Origin: Comamonadaceae bacterium
GTDB taxonomy: Bacteria > Pseudomonadota > Gammaproteobacteria > Burkholderiales > Burkholderiaceae_C
Assembly (NCBI GenBank): GCA_947458345.1
Contig: CANHBU010000087.1
Location: forward strand, 1-7,383
Reading direction: 5' to 3'
Length of the DNA: 7,383 nt
The notes beneath the pieces were generated by a model. The model was not told the DNA's origin. It saw only the letters and a program-made list of their open reading frames with translations, and made no database searches. This document shows positions 1-6,665 of the stretch, piece after piece. The position numbers and the translations under genes are program-made. Each line of letters starts with the position of its first letter. The stretch's first letter is position 1.

Positions 1-943
1 AGGCCACCAGATGGCCTGCACCCAGATCTTCCAGCACAGGCGTCTCCTGGCGGCAACGCTCCTGCGCGAAGGCGCAACGGCCCTGGAAGGCGCAGCCGCG
101 GGGCAGGTCCATGGCGCTGGGAATCTCGCCATGCAAGCGCAGATCGGTGCGCACCCGCTCGGGGTCGGGCACGGGAATGGCGTCAATTAGCGACAGCGTG
201 TACGGATGCGCAGCCTGGGCATTGAGGGCCTGGCTGTCCAGCACCTCCACGATGCGGCCGAGGTAGAGAATGGCGATGCGGTGCGACAGATGCTCGACGA
301 CCGCCAGGTTGTGCGAGATAAACAGGTAGGCAACGCCTTCATCGCGCTGGATGTCCCTGAGCAGATTGATCACCTGCGCCTGCACCGAGACGTCGAGGGC
401 GGAAACCGGCTCGTCCATCACGATAAAGCGCGGCTTGACCGAGATCGCTCGGGCAATTGAGATGCGCTGGCGCTGCCCACCGCTGAACTGGTGAGGAAAC
501 TTGCGCAAGTCGCTCGGCCGCAGACCCACCTTCTCGATGACCGCCGCGACCTGGCGATCGATCTCGGCTGCGCTCAGGCGCGCCAGGTTGCGCAGCGGCT
601 CAGCGACGATGTCGCCGACGCGCATTTTTGGATTGAGGCAATCGTAGGGGTCTTGAAAGACCACCTGGATCTTGCCCATCAGCTTGGCGCGGTAATCGCG
701 CTGCAGCGCATGCAGATCCTGACCTTCAAAGTGCACGCTGCCGCTGGTGTGAGGGGTCAGAAGCAGGAGCATCTGCCCGATCGTCGATTTGCCCGAGCCC
801 GACTCGCCCACGAGCCCTAAAGTCTCGCCCTCGGCAATCGAAAAACTGACCCCATCGACGGCCTTCAAGGTCGCCTTGGCGCCCAGGAGACCGCCACGCG
901 AGACCGTGTAATGCTTGACCAGATCTTTGACCTCAAGCAGCAT
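1..943 (-). CDS. dppF: Peptide-family ABC importer ATPase, DppF/OppF type (3' end cut by window)
   Basis: This is the second nucleotide-binding subunit of a peptide/nickel-type ABC importer; at the inner face of the membrane it hydrolyses ATP with its DppD partner. The visible 314 residues show the full ATPase order: Walker [10 protein letters not shown] at 46-54, Q-loop Q97 in VFQDP, signature FSGGQ at 153-157, Walker B FIVMDEP at 173-179, D-loop SALD at 181-184 and switch histidine H211 in ISHN. The C-terminal oligopeptide-transporter extension has cysteines C284, C290 and C297. The frame is still open at base 1; since family members run to roughly 320-330 residues, only the last few codons are probably missing. 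The ATG at 943 overlaps the end of dppD by 11 bases, and a GGGAG (complement of 950-954) six bases upstream supports this start. The substrate cannot be told from an ATPase, so the dpp name is by architecture only. Confidence 0.95.
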   Translation of the reverse strand, partial: MLLEVKDLVKHYTVSRGGLLGAKATLKAVDGVSFSIAEGETLGLVGESGSGKSTIGQMLLLLTPHTSGSVHFEGQDLHALQRDYRAKLMGKIQVVFQDPYDCLNPKMRVGDIVAEPLRNLARLSAAEIDRQVAAVIEKVGLRPSDLRKFPHQFSGGQRQRISIARAISVKPRFIVMDEPVSALDVSVQAQVINLLRDIQRDEGVAYLFISHNLAVVEHLSHRIAILYLGRIVEVLDSQALNAQAAHPYTLSLIDAIPVPDPERVRTDLRLHGEIPSAMDLPRGCAFQGRCAFAQERCRQETPVLEDLGAGHLVA

Positions 944-1928
944 GCGCGACTCCCGGGGGCGCGTCACGCCAGCAGGCGTAGAAGTGGCGCTCGTCAATGG
1001 CGACCCGCGGCGGCGTCTGCTCGCGGCAGATGGGCTGCACATGCGGGCAGCGCGCGGCAAAGGCGCAGCCTGCCGGCGGCGCCACGAGGTCCGGTGGCTG
1101 GCCCTCCATGGAGTGCAGGCGCTCTTGGCGCCGACCGAACACCGGGTTGGACTGCATCAGGCCGGCCGTGTAAGGGTGGCGCGGCCGGCGAAACAGCTCT
1201 CGGATCTCGTTGTACTCGACGACACGGCCGGCATACATCACGGCGACGCTGTCGCACAGCTGCGCGACAACGCCCAGGTCGTGGGTGATGAAGACGATGG
1301 AGGTGCCATGCTTGCGCCGCACCTCCCGCAAAAGATGCAGGATCTGAGCTTGGATCGTGACATCGAGCGCCGTGGTGGGCTCGTCGGCAATCAGCACCTC
1401 GGGCTCGCAGATCAGCGCCATGGCAATGGCCACGCGCTGCTTCATGCCCCCGCTCATCTGAAAGGGATAGCGGCGCAGCTGGACCTCGGGCGAAGGCAGC
1501 TGCACCTCGGCCAGCAAGCGCAGCACGCGCTGCCTCGCATCCGCACCGGCGCCCTTGGCGTGAAAGCGCAGGGTTTCTTCTAGCTGCTCGCCCACCGTGA
1601 ACAGCGGGTTGAGCGAGGTGTTGGGGTTCTGGCAGATCATCGCCATGCGCGCGCCTCGGATCGCGCGCATTTCGGATTCGGGCAGCTTGAGCAGGTCGAC
1701 CCCGTGGAGCAGCACCCGACCGCCCACCGTGCGTCCAGACAGGCCAGGCAGCGCGCGCATGAGCGAAAAGGCGGTGATGCTTTTGCCAGAGCCCGACTCG
1801 CCGACGATGCCCAGCACCTCCCCGCGGCGCAGAGAAAAGTCGACCCCATCGACCGCGCGCACCAGCCCACGGCGGGTGTCAAACTGGGTCTGCAGTGCCT
1901 CGACCTTCAGAACGACATCACTGTGCAT
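933..1928 (-). CDS. dppD: Peptide-family ABC importer ATPase, DppD/OppD type
   Basis: This is the first ATPase of the importer, 331 residues, the usual length for the family. Motifs in order: Walker A GESGSGKS at 43-50, Q-loop Q100 in MICQNP (a cysteine where phenylalanine is common), signature MSGGM at 158-162, Walker B VLIADEP at 178-184, D-loop TALD at 186-189 and switch H216 in ITHD. The C-terminal extension carries C288, C294, C301 and C319, the four-cysteine pattern reported to hold an iron-sulfur cluster in DppD/OppD proteins. The frame stays open upstream to a GTG at 2090, but that would run deep into dppC. The ATG at 1928 gives a normal N-terminus ([12 protein letters not shown]), lies 8 bases after the dppC stop, and has a GGAG (complement of 1940-1943) 11 bases upstream inside the last dppC codons. 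The end overlaps dppF, which suggests translational coupling. Confidence 0.96.
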   Translation of the reverse strand: MHSDVVLKVEALQTQFDTRRGLVRAVDGVDFSLRRGEVLGIVGESGSGKSITAFSLMRALPGLSGRTVGGRVLLHGVDLLKLPESEMRAIRGARMAMICQNPNTSLNPLFTVGEQLEETLRFHAKGAGADARQRVLRLLAEVQLPSPEVQLRRYPFQMSGGMKQRVAIAMALICEPEVLIADEPTTALDVTIQAQILHLLREVRRKHGTSIVFITHDLGVVAQLCDSVAVMYAGRVVEYNEIRELFRRPRHPYTAGLMQSNPVFGRRQERLHSMEGQPPDLVAPPAGCAFAARCPHVQPICREQTPPRVAIDERHFYACWRDAPPGVAHAA

Positions 1929-1936
1929 GGGAAGGC

Positions 1937-2803
1937 TCACTCCAGGAATTTCGGATCGAGTCGCTCGCGCACCCAGTCGCCGAGGAAGTTCACGCCCAGC
2001 GCCACGGCCATGATCGCCAGACCCGGAAACATCGACAGCCACCAAGCAATATTGACGTATTTGCGCCCATCGGCGAGCATCGCGCCCCACGACGGGGTGG
2101 GCGGCTGCACACCCAGGCCGAGGAAGCTCAGGCCCGATTCAAAGATGATGACTTTGCCGATGTCCAGCGTGGCCAGCACCACGACCGAATTGAGCACATT
2201 CGGAAAGATGTGGACCGCCAGCATGCGCGCCAGCCCGGTGCCGGAGATGCGCGCGGCCTTGACGAAGTCGCGCTCTCGCAGGCTGCGCGTCTCGGCGCGC
2301 GCGACGCGCGCATAAGACACCCAGTTGGTGATGGCAATCACAAAAATCACATTGCTCATGCTCGGACCGAGGGCGCCAATCAAAGCAATGGCCAGCAAGA
2401 TAAAGGGAATGGACAACTGCATATCGGCCAGGCGCATCAGCAGACTGTCGATCCAGCCACCCAGAAATCCTGCCAGCAGGCCCACGGTCACGCCAAAGGC
2501 GCCGGACAAGAACACCGCGCACACGGCGACCAACAAGGACACCCGGGCGCCATGAATGATTCCGCTCAGGACGTCCTGGCCGAGGGAGGCGGTGCCCAGC
2601 GGATGCTCGAGCGACCCGCCCTCCTCCCAAAAAGGCGGCATCAGCGTGTTGCCAATGTTTTGCTGCGTGGGGTCGTGCGGCGAAAGCCAGGGCGCGAAGA
2701 TCCCCACCAGCACAAACAGGCCAACCACGAGCAGGCCGCTGCCCAGCAAGAGGGCCGAACGACGCGCGCGCACAGCGCGGCTGGACAATGCAGAGGTGCT
2801 CAC
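1937..2803 (-). CDS. dppC: Peptide-family ABC importer permease, DppC/OppC type
   Basis: This is an inner-membrane permease of the BPD_transp_1 superfamily that pairs with DppB to form the channel. It has 288 residues, with a short basic N-terminus and a first membrane segment at about 17-38, then hydrophobic segments at about 88-112, 131-147, 150-165, 205-228 and 255-277. The cytoplasmic coupling (EAA-type) loop is at 180-202: FVKAARISG followed by HIFPN, with A183, A184, G188 and P201 in the conserved places. The GLSFLGLGVQPP stretch at 224-235 and the ending with DWVRERLDP are typical of DppC. No ATG lies near the expected N-terminus. The GTG at 2803 is chosen because it overlaps the dppB stop as GTGA and gives a standard-length protein; a longer open frame to 2962 would run inside dppB. 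No clear ribosome site precedes it, so translation probably depends on coupling to dppB. Confidence 0.95.
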   Translation of the reverse strand: MSTSALSSRAVRARRSALLLGSGLLVVGLFVLVGIFAPWLSPHDPTQQNIGNTLMPPFWEEGGSLEHPLGTASLGQDVLSGIIHGARVSLLVAVCAVFLSGAFGVTVGLLAGFLGGWIDSLLMRLADMQLSIPFILLAIALIGALGPSMSNVIFVIAITNWVSYARVARAETRSLRERDFVKAARISGTGLARMLAVHIFPNVLNSVVVLATLDIGKVIIFESGLSFLGLGVQPPTPSWGAMLADGRKYVNIAWWLSMFPGLAIMAVALGVNFLGDWVRERLDPKFLE

Positions 2804-3720
2804 TGGGCGTGCCGAAGACGAGGATCGATCGCAAGATAAAGCAGGTCCGTGACGAGATCGATCAGCACGAACAGCACGGAACACAGCAAGGTGATGCCTT
2901 GCACCACCGGGTAGTCGCCGCTGCCAGCGGACTGGATCAGCAGCCGGCCGATGCCCGGCCACGCAAAGATCGTTTCGGTGATCACTGCTCCGGCCAGCAG
3001 CACCACCAGTTGCAAGGACACGATGGTGACCATGGTGGTCAGGATGTTCTTGAGGCTGTGCTTAAAGATGATCACGCGCCGCGGCGTTCCCTTGAGCACC
3101 GACATGCGGATGTAATCGGAGTCCAGCACCTCCAGCATGGTGGAGCGGGTCATGCGCGAGATCACCGCCGTCGAGTACCAGCCCAAGGTGATCGCCGGCA
3201 GCACCAGCGAGGACCAGTCCGAGCGCCCAGCCGTGGGCAACCACTGCAGCTGGACCGAAAACAGCAAGATCAGCATGATGCCGACCCAGAAAGTCGGCGC
3301 AGCCATCCCCAGGAGCGATGCGCCCTGAACGAGCCGGTCGAGCAAGGTGCCCGGCCAGATCGCCGAGACGATGCCGGTGCTCATACCCACCATGACCGCA
3401 AACACCATCGCGGCCAGCGCCAGTTCGATGGTCGCCGGAAAGCGGTTGAGCACGAGCTCGAGGACCGGGATGTCAAAGCGGTAGGAAGTTCCCAGATCGC
3501 CCTGAACCGCCTTGGAAAGAAAAATGAAGTACTGGGTGATGGGCCCGCGATCCAGGCCGAGCGACTCCCGGTACGCTTGGCGGTCGGCGGCCGACATTTC
3601 GGGCGGCACCAAGAGGTTGACGGGGTCGCCGATCATGTGGGTGATCGCGAACACAATGACCGAGACGCCCAGCACGCACAGCAGCGCGTGCCACAGGCGC
3701 CCCAAAAGATAGCTCAGCAT
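2800..3720 (-). CDS. dppB: Peptide-family ABC importer permease, DppB/OppB type
   Basis: This is the first inner-membrane permease of the importer, 306 residues. Family marks: an N-terminal membrane helix at about 8-30, the GDLGTSYRF motif at 74-82 leading into RFPATIELA at 93-101, membrane segments at about 98-120, 140-158, 174-190, 230-250 and 275-297, a coupling loop YIRMSVLKG at 203-211 followed by KHSLKN at 220-225, and the WPGIGRLL motif at 254-261. It ends in AIDPRLR, as DppB proteins do. The ATG at 3720 gives the expected start; the ribosome site is weak (AAGG about 14 bases upstream). The gene follows the binding-protein gene after an 88-base gap rich in repeats, a common place for expression to step down between an abundant binding protein and its membrane partners (inference). 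The stop codon overlaps the dppC GTG start. Confidence 0.96.
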   Translation of the reverse strand: MLSYLLGRLWHALLCVLGVSVIVFAITHMIGDPVNLLVPPEMSAADRQAYRESLGLDRGPITQYFIFLSKAVQGDLGTSYRFDIPVLELVLNRFPATIELALAAMVFAVMVGMSTGIVSAIWPGTLLDRLVQGASLLGMAAPTFWVGIMLILLFSVQLQWLPTAGRSDWSSLVLPAITLGWYSTAVISRMTRSTMLEVLDSDYIRMSVLKGTPRRVIIFKHSLKNILTTMVTIVSLQLVVLLAGAVITETIFAWPGIGRLLIQSAGSGDYPVVQGITLLCSVLFVLIDLVTDLLYLAIDPRLRHAQ

Positions 3721-3742
3721 GGCCGCGTCGAGCCTTGCGGGC

Positions 3743-3770
3743 GGGCGGCCTTGGCGGCGCCCAGCCGCCC
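3743..3770 (-). other. GC-rich inverted repeats between binding-protein gene and dppB, two competing stems
   Basis: The transcript between the two genes can form either of two perfect stems that share one arm. One pairs 3753-3758 with 3764-3769 (six base pairs GGCGGC/GCCGCC, five-base loop). The other pairs 3743-3749 with 3764-3770 (seven base pairs, 14-base loop). No T run follows, so it is not a typical intrinsic terminator. Hairpins in this position often protect the binding-protein mRNA from 3' decay or slow transcription into the permease genes; that role is inference here. Confidence 0.4.
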
Positions 3771-3783
3771 ATACCCGCCAGCT

Positions 3784-3805
3784 GTCCCGCTACAAGTCCC
3801 GCTAC
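3784..3805. repeat. Two exact 10-base direct repeats with 12-base period, just after the binding-protein stop
   Basis: GTCCCGCTAC occurs at 3784-3793 and 3796-3805, spaced by two bases. On the minus strand the unit is TAGCGGGAC plus three variable bases, and a third degenerate 12-base unit (about 8 of 12 matches) follows directly. The repeats start four bases beyond the TGA at 3809-3811. The 12-base period keeps the reading frame of the gene upstream, so any read-through would give repeated VAG-type tetrapeptides. Confidence 0.5.
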
Positions 3806-3808
3806 CTG

Positions 3809-5335
3809 TCACTTCTGCCAAGAGGCATCCCAGAACTTGAACCAGGTGTCGCCAGGCGCAGGGGTCCAGTTCAACTTGTCCTTGACCCCCATCACGATCT
3901 TGCTCTCCCACAAAAAGATGTGCGAGGCATCCTCGTGCAGCAGGCGGTCGATCTTGTGGAAGTGCGCATCGCGCTGCTTGGAGTCAATGATCGCCATGGA
4001 CTCATCGATCAGCTTGTCCACCTGGGGGTTGGTGTAGAAGGACCAGAACGCTTTGGTGTGGACACCAAAGATCATGAGGCCTTCGGGGTCGAAAATCGTG
4101 TTGCCGAACTCTTGGTAGCTCATGGGATAGTACTTTTTGCCCAGGTCGCCCACCCACTTGGAGGACTCCCACAGCTTCAGATCGACCTCGACGCCCACGG
4201 TCTTGAGGCTGTTGGCGATCGCCAGCGAGATGTCTTTGTCCAGGGTGTAGCGGCCGACCGAGCTGTACATCTCGACCTTGAGTCCGTTGGGATAGCCAGC
4301 TTCGGCGAGCAGCTTGCGCGCCATGGCCGGGTCATAGGGGTAGGGCTTGAGCGTCGGGTCGGCGGGGGTGATCGAGGGCACCAGTGCGCCGGCCACCTGG
4401 GTGGCCTGACCTCTGAGCACGCCCTTGATGATGGCCTGCTTGTCAATCCCGTAGTTCAGTGCCTGACGCACCTTTTGCTTGGTCACCGGGTTGTCCTTGC
4501 CGTCCTTGACGTTAAAGACGACCCAATACACCGCGCCGCTCGGATGCGAGACGGCCTTGACGTCACGCAGCGCTTCGATCCGCGCCATCAGGGGTGGCGG
4601 CATCTCGGTGGCGATGTCCACGCGGCCCGTCTGCAGTTCGGCCAGGCGCACCGCATCTTCTGGGATGGTGCGGTAGACCAAGTCCTTGACCTTGGGCACA
4701 TGGGATCGGTGCAACTCATTGGCCTCCAGTTCGATGGCCTCGTTGATCGAGCGCGACTTGAACTTGAAAGGGCCAGAGCCGATCGGCCTGCGGGCGAAGC
4801 CTTCCTCGCCCACCGACTCGAAGTATTTGCGCGGAATCACCCAGCCCGCGAAAGCCAGCTTCTTGAGAAAGGTGCCGTCACGCTCCTTGAGCTTGACCAC
4901 GATGGTGTCCGGGTTGGCGATATCGACCTTCTCGATGGCCTTGAGGTACGCGGCCATCGGATTCTTGGTGGCCGGGTTGGTGGCGCGATCCATGCTGAAC
5001 TTGACGTCGTCGGCCGTCATCGTCGAGCCATCGTGAAAGCGCACGCCGCGGCGCAGCTTGAAGGTGTAGGTCAGGCCGTCGCTGGAGATGTTGACCGACT
5101 CTGCCAGGCCGGGCACCAGCTCGGCGCGCGAATCGCGGATGTACAGCGCCTCGAACATATTGGCGTTGAAGGTATGGTTGTAGCGGTTGTTCGAGCGCAT
5201 CGGATCGAGCGTTCCGGGCTCGGACGGCACCGCGATGGTGATCTTGCCCGTGGGGGTGGCATACGCGGCGGGTGACACGAGCGCGAGCAACAAGCTGGAC
5301 TGCAGCAGGAGCTTTGCGGTGAGGCGGATGGACAT
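3809..5335 (-). CDS. Periplasmic solute-binding protein of family 5 (SBP_bac_5, DppA-like)
   Basis: This is the periplasmic receptor that binds the solute and delivers it to the DppBC channel; 508 residues. It begins with a Sec signal peptide: basic start MSIRLTAK, hydrophobic core at about 9-20, and predicted cleavage after AYA at residue 26. There is no lipobox cysteine, so the mature protein should be soluble, as expected in a Gram-negative cell. The family-5 signature region is at about 74-117, with VPGLAESVN, the YTFKLRRGVRFHDG core at 90-103 and TADDVKFSMDR. GSGPFKFKS further on is also typical. The frame is open upstream to a GTG at 5413, but the ATG at 5335 is preferred: it creates the signal peptide and has GGAGAG just upstream (5341-5346). 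Family 5 binds peptides, nickel chelates, heme, glycosides and other solutes; the ligand here is not readable from sequence. One TCA codon (S21) is the only TTA/CTA/TCA codon in the gene. Confidence 0.95.
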   Translation of the reverse strand: MSIRLTAKLLLQSSLLLALVSPAAYATPTGKITIAVPSEPGTLDPMRSNNRYNHTFNANMFEALYIRDSRAELVPGLAESVNISSDGLTYTFKLRRGVRFHDGSTMTADDVKFSMDRATNPATKNPMAAYLKAIEKVDIANPDTIVVKLKERDGTFLKKLAFAGWVIPRKYFESVGEEGFARRPIGSGPFKFKSRSINEAIELEANELHRSHVPKVKDLVYRTIPEDAVRLAELQTGRVDIATEMPPPLMARIEALRDVKAVSHPSGAVYWVVFNVKDGKDNPVTKQKVRQALNYGIDKQAIIKGVLRGQATQVAGALVPSITPADPTLKPYPYDPAMARKLLAEAGYPNGLKVEMYSSVGRYTLDKDISLAIANSLKTVGVEVDLKLWESSKWVGDLGKKYYPMSYQEFGNTIFDPEGLMIFGVHTKAFWSFYTNPQVDKLIDESMAIIDSKQRDAHFHKIDRLLHEDASHIFLWESKIVMGVKDKLNWTPAPGDTWFKFWDASWQK

Positions 5336-5340
5336 GGCGG

Positions 5341-5346
5341 CTCTCC
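5341..5346 (-). promoter_or_regulatory. Ribosome binding site of the solute-binding protein gene
   Basis: On the minus strand GGAGAG sits five bases before the ATG at 5335. It decides between this start and the in-frame GTG at 5413, and it is the strongest Shine-Dalgarno match among the transporter genes, as suits a highly made periplasmic protein. Confidence 0.75.
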
Positions 5347-5410
5347 AAGTGGCGGGGGACGGTTTGCGAAGCAAGCGGGTCTGACGGATCGGATGGGGCC
5401 TAGAGACGGA

Positions 5411-5441
5411 CACACTTCTTAGGCCATGCTACAAAGATGTG
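5411..5441. promoter_or_regulatory. Imperfect dyad in the gap before the transporter operon, possible operator
   Basis: In the 151-base gap between the dehydrogenase stop and the binding-protein start there is an AT-richer stretch with arms at 5411-5420 (CACACTTCTT) and 5434-5441 (AAGATGTG). They pair over eight bases with a two-base bulge, around a 13-base centre. Position and symmetry would suit a regulator site upstream of the transporter. I see no convincing -35/-10 pair; the best weak candidate is TTCGCA with TAAGAA 18 bases on, overlapping this dyad on the minus strand. There is no intrinsic terminator (no GC stem followed by a T run) in this gap, so read-through from the dehydrogenase gene is possible. 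Confidence 0.2.
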
Positions 5442-5486
5442 CGAAGGGGGTCTTGCGTTAACTGGCTGGCCGGGTGCTCGCTATCC

Positions 5487-6581
5487 CTAGCAAAATCGGC
5501 CCGCGCTGGTGTGGCTTGCGATGTCGGTCTCGCCCATGCCCGCCTGAACTGCGCACTGGCGCAGGTCGTTCCAGGTGGCCAGCTCGATCGGGATGGCCTG
5601 GGCGCGCTCTTGGCGCTTTTCCAGTTCGGGCTCACCAGCGATGCGGACCCGGTCGTAGCCCGGCGCCACCGGAGACAGGCGCACCCAGTCAATGAAAGAT
5701 TCCATCTCCCGGTGCAGAGAGTCGCCGGCCAAGCGCGCCGGATCGATGAGGATGGACAGCATGTTGTTGTAGATGCCATCGAGATGCGTGGGCGCATGCA
5801 AGGTCGCACCGCCGGTCAAGGCACCGCCCAGAAGCTCGCACACCAGGGCCATGCCGAAGCCCTTGTGGCCGCCAAACGCAAGCATGGCGCCGAGCTTGCC
5901 AGCGGCATCGGCCTCGAACATCACGCGCGGATCCTGGGTGGGGCGGCCTGCGCTGTCGATCAGGACGTCCGGCGGGACCGGCTGGCCCGATTGCATCGCG
6001 ACCCGCACCTTGCCCAGCGCGAGCTTGGTGGTGGCAAAGTCAAGGATGACCGGCGCTGCCTTGTCCCGCGGAACGCCCACGCAAAACGGGTTCGTGGCAA
6101 AGCGCGCGTCAGAACCGGCATACGGAGCGACCAGCGGCCAGAGCAAGGCGTTGACGAAATGGATGGACACCAGGCCGGCGTCCGCGCAGTCCTCGGCCCA
6201 TTGACCGATTCGGCCGAGATGGTGGCTGTTGCGCAGCGCGACCAGCGCGATGCCTTGCTGGCGCGCGCGGTCTATGCCCAGTTGCATGGCCTCGTGGCCG
6301 ATCACCTGGCCATAACCCTTTTGGCCGTCGATCATCAAGATCGCGCCCATGTCGCCGGTCACCTGGGCGCTGCGGTTGAGGGCCAGGCCGCCCGAGCCGA
6401 TGTACTTGACGTACCAGGGCATCATGCCCACGCCGTGCGAATCGTGGCCCGACAAATTGGCAAGCACCAGATTGCGGGCCACCCGCTGGGCCTCGACTTC
6501 GCTGCTACCGGCCGCGCAAGCGATCGCGGCAATGTAGGCTGTCAGCGCCTGTGGGTGGATCTGGACGTATTGCGAGCTCAT
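5487..6581 (-). CDS. Ldh_2 family NAD(P)-dependent 2-hydroxyacid (malate/lactate-type) dehydrogenase
   Basis: This is a cytoplasmic oxidoreductase of the type-2 malate/L-lactate dehydrogenase family, which interconverts 2-hydroxy acids and 2-oxo acids, or the related imines, with NAD(P). It has 364 residues, the normal length. Visible family motifs: LSGHDSHGVGM at 43-53 with the conserved SHG (H49, expected catalytic histidine), NSHHLGRIG at 118-126, ATNPF at 162-166, DFATTKLALGKV at 181-192, GGHKGFGMAL at 237-246 and GEPE at 316-319. From memory the pattern is closest to E. coli YbiC (HcxB, hydroxycarboxylate dehydrogenase B); other members act on ureidoglycolate, sulfolactate, diketogulonate or cyclic imines, so the substrate is open. 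The ATG at 6581 is preferred to an in-frame TTG at 6602, which has no ribosome site. The ATG itself has only a poor G-rich upstream stretch and overlaps the stop of a possible leader peptide. It lies 84 bases after the E2 gene, and 151 bases before the transporter, in the same direction. Confidence 0.94.
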   Translation of the reverse strand: MSSQYVQIHPQALTAYIAAIACAAGSSEVEAQRVARNLVLANLSGHDSHGVGMMPWYVKYIGSGGLALNRSAQVTGDMGAILMIDGQKGYGQVIGHEAMQLGIDRARQQGIALVALRNSHHLGRIGQWAEDCADAGLVSIHFVNALLWPLVAPYAGSDARFATNPFCVGVPRDKAAPVILDFATTKLALGKVRVAMQSGQPVPPDVLIDSAGRPTQDPRVMFEADAAGKLGAMLAFGGHKGFGMALVCELLGGALTGGATLHAPTHLDGIYNNMLSILIDPARLAGDSLHREMESFIDWVRLSPVAPGYDRVRIAGEPELEKRQERAQAIPIELATWNDLRQCAVQAGMGETDIASHTSAGRFC

Positions 6582-6649
6582 GCCGACCCCGCCCGTGCGC
6601 AAGCTGCCAAGAGGTTCAGGCCCGTGCCTGGCCGGTGATGCGCCACCAT
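6578..6649 (-). CDS. Possible 23-residue leader peptide, translationally coupled to the Ldh_2 gene
   Basis: An ATG at 6649 opens a 23-codon frame whose TGA (6578-6580) overlaps the ATG of the dehydrogenase gene as ATGA. AGGAG (complement of 6660-6664) lies ten bases before the start, one base after the E2 stop, and is a better ribosome site than anything directly in front of the dehydrogenase. The peptide starts MVAHHRPGTG and ends in ARAGSA; it matches no family I know and has no membrane segment. It could be a coupling device that lets ribosomes from E2 reach the dehydrogenase start, or chance in GC-rich DNA, where short open frames are frequent. Confidence 0.27.
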   Translation of the reverse strand: MVAHHRPGTGLNLLAACARAGSA

Positions 6650-6665
6650 ATTGCCTGCGCTCCTG

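Noticed and set aside
97..820. TTA (L42), TCA (S162) and CTA (L252) codons in dppF while dppB, dppC and the dehydrogenase have none
   Set aside because: Three codons are too few to claim foreign origin or regulation, and dppF is otherwise a standard member of the operon.
1929..2090. Extended N-terminus of DppD from a GTG at 2090
   Set aside because: It would overlap dppC by more than 150 bases and add 54 residues unlike the family; the ATG at 1928 with GGAG upstream fits.
1895..3840. Long plus-strand open frames opposite permeases B and C (1895-2839 and 2788-3840)
   Set aside because: They mirror the two permease genes in codon register and give very hydrophilic, H/Q/R-rich translations typical of the complement of membrane-protein genes.
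3719..5275. Plus-strand open frame of 518 codons opposite the binding-protein gene
   Set aside because: Its codons are in exact register with the sense codons, so an antisense stop needs a sense TTA, CTA or TCA, codons that are nearly absent here. The predicted protein is rich in H, R, D, Q and L with no known motif, while the minus-strand frame has a signal peptide and family motifs.
5362..5376. Short stem GTTTGC-GAA-GCAAGC upstream of the binding-protein ribosome site
   Set aside because: Only six pairs with one G-T wobble and no overlap with the ribosome site; no riboswitch-like architecture around it.
5336..5413. Extended N-terminus of the binding protein from a GTG at 5413
   Set aside because: It would bury the signal peptide behind 26 residues; the internal ATG has a strong ribosome site and a proper Sec signal.
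6617..6630. Small perfect hairpin (CAGGC, four-base loop, GCCTG) between E2 and the dehydrogenase
   Set aside because: A five-base stem without a T run is too weak for a terminator and common by chance at this GC content.
5439..6638. Plus-strand open frame of 399 codons opposite the Ldh_2 gene
   Set aside because: It has the same codon-register effect: the dehydrogenase contains no TTA, CTA or TCA codon. No ribosome site or recognisable domain supports it.
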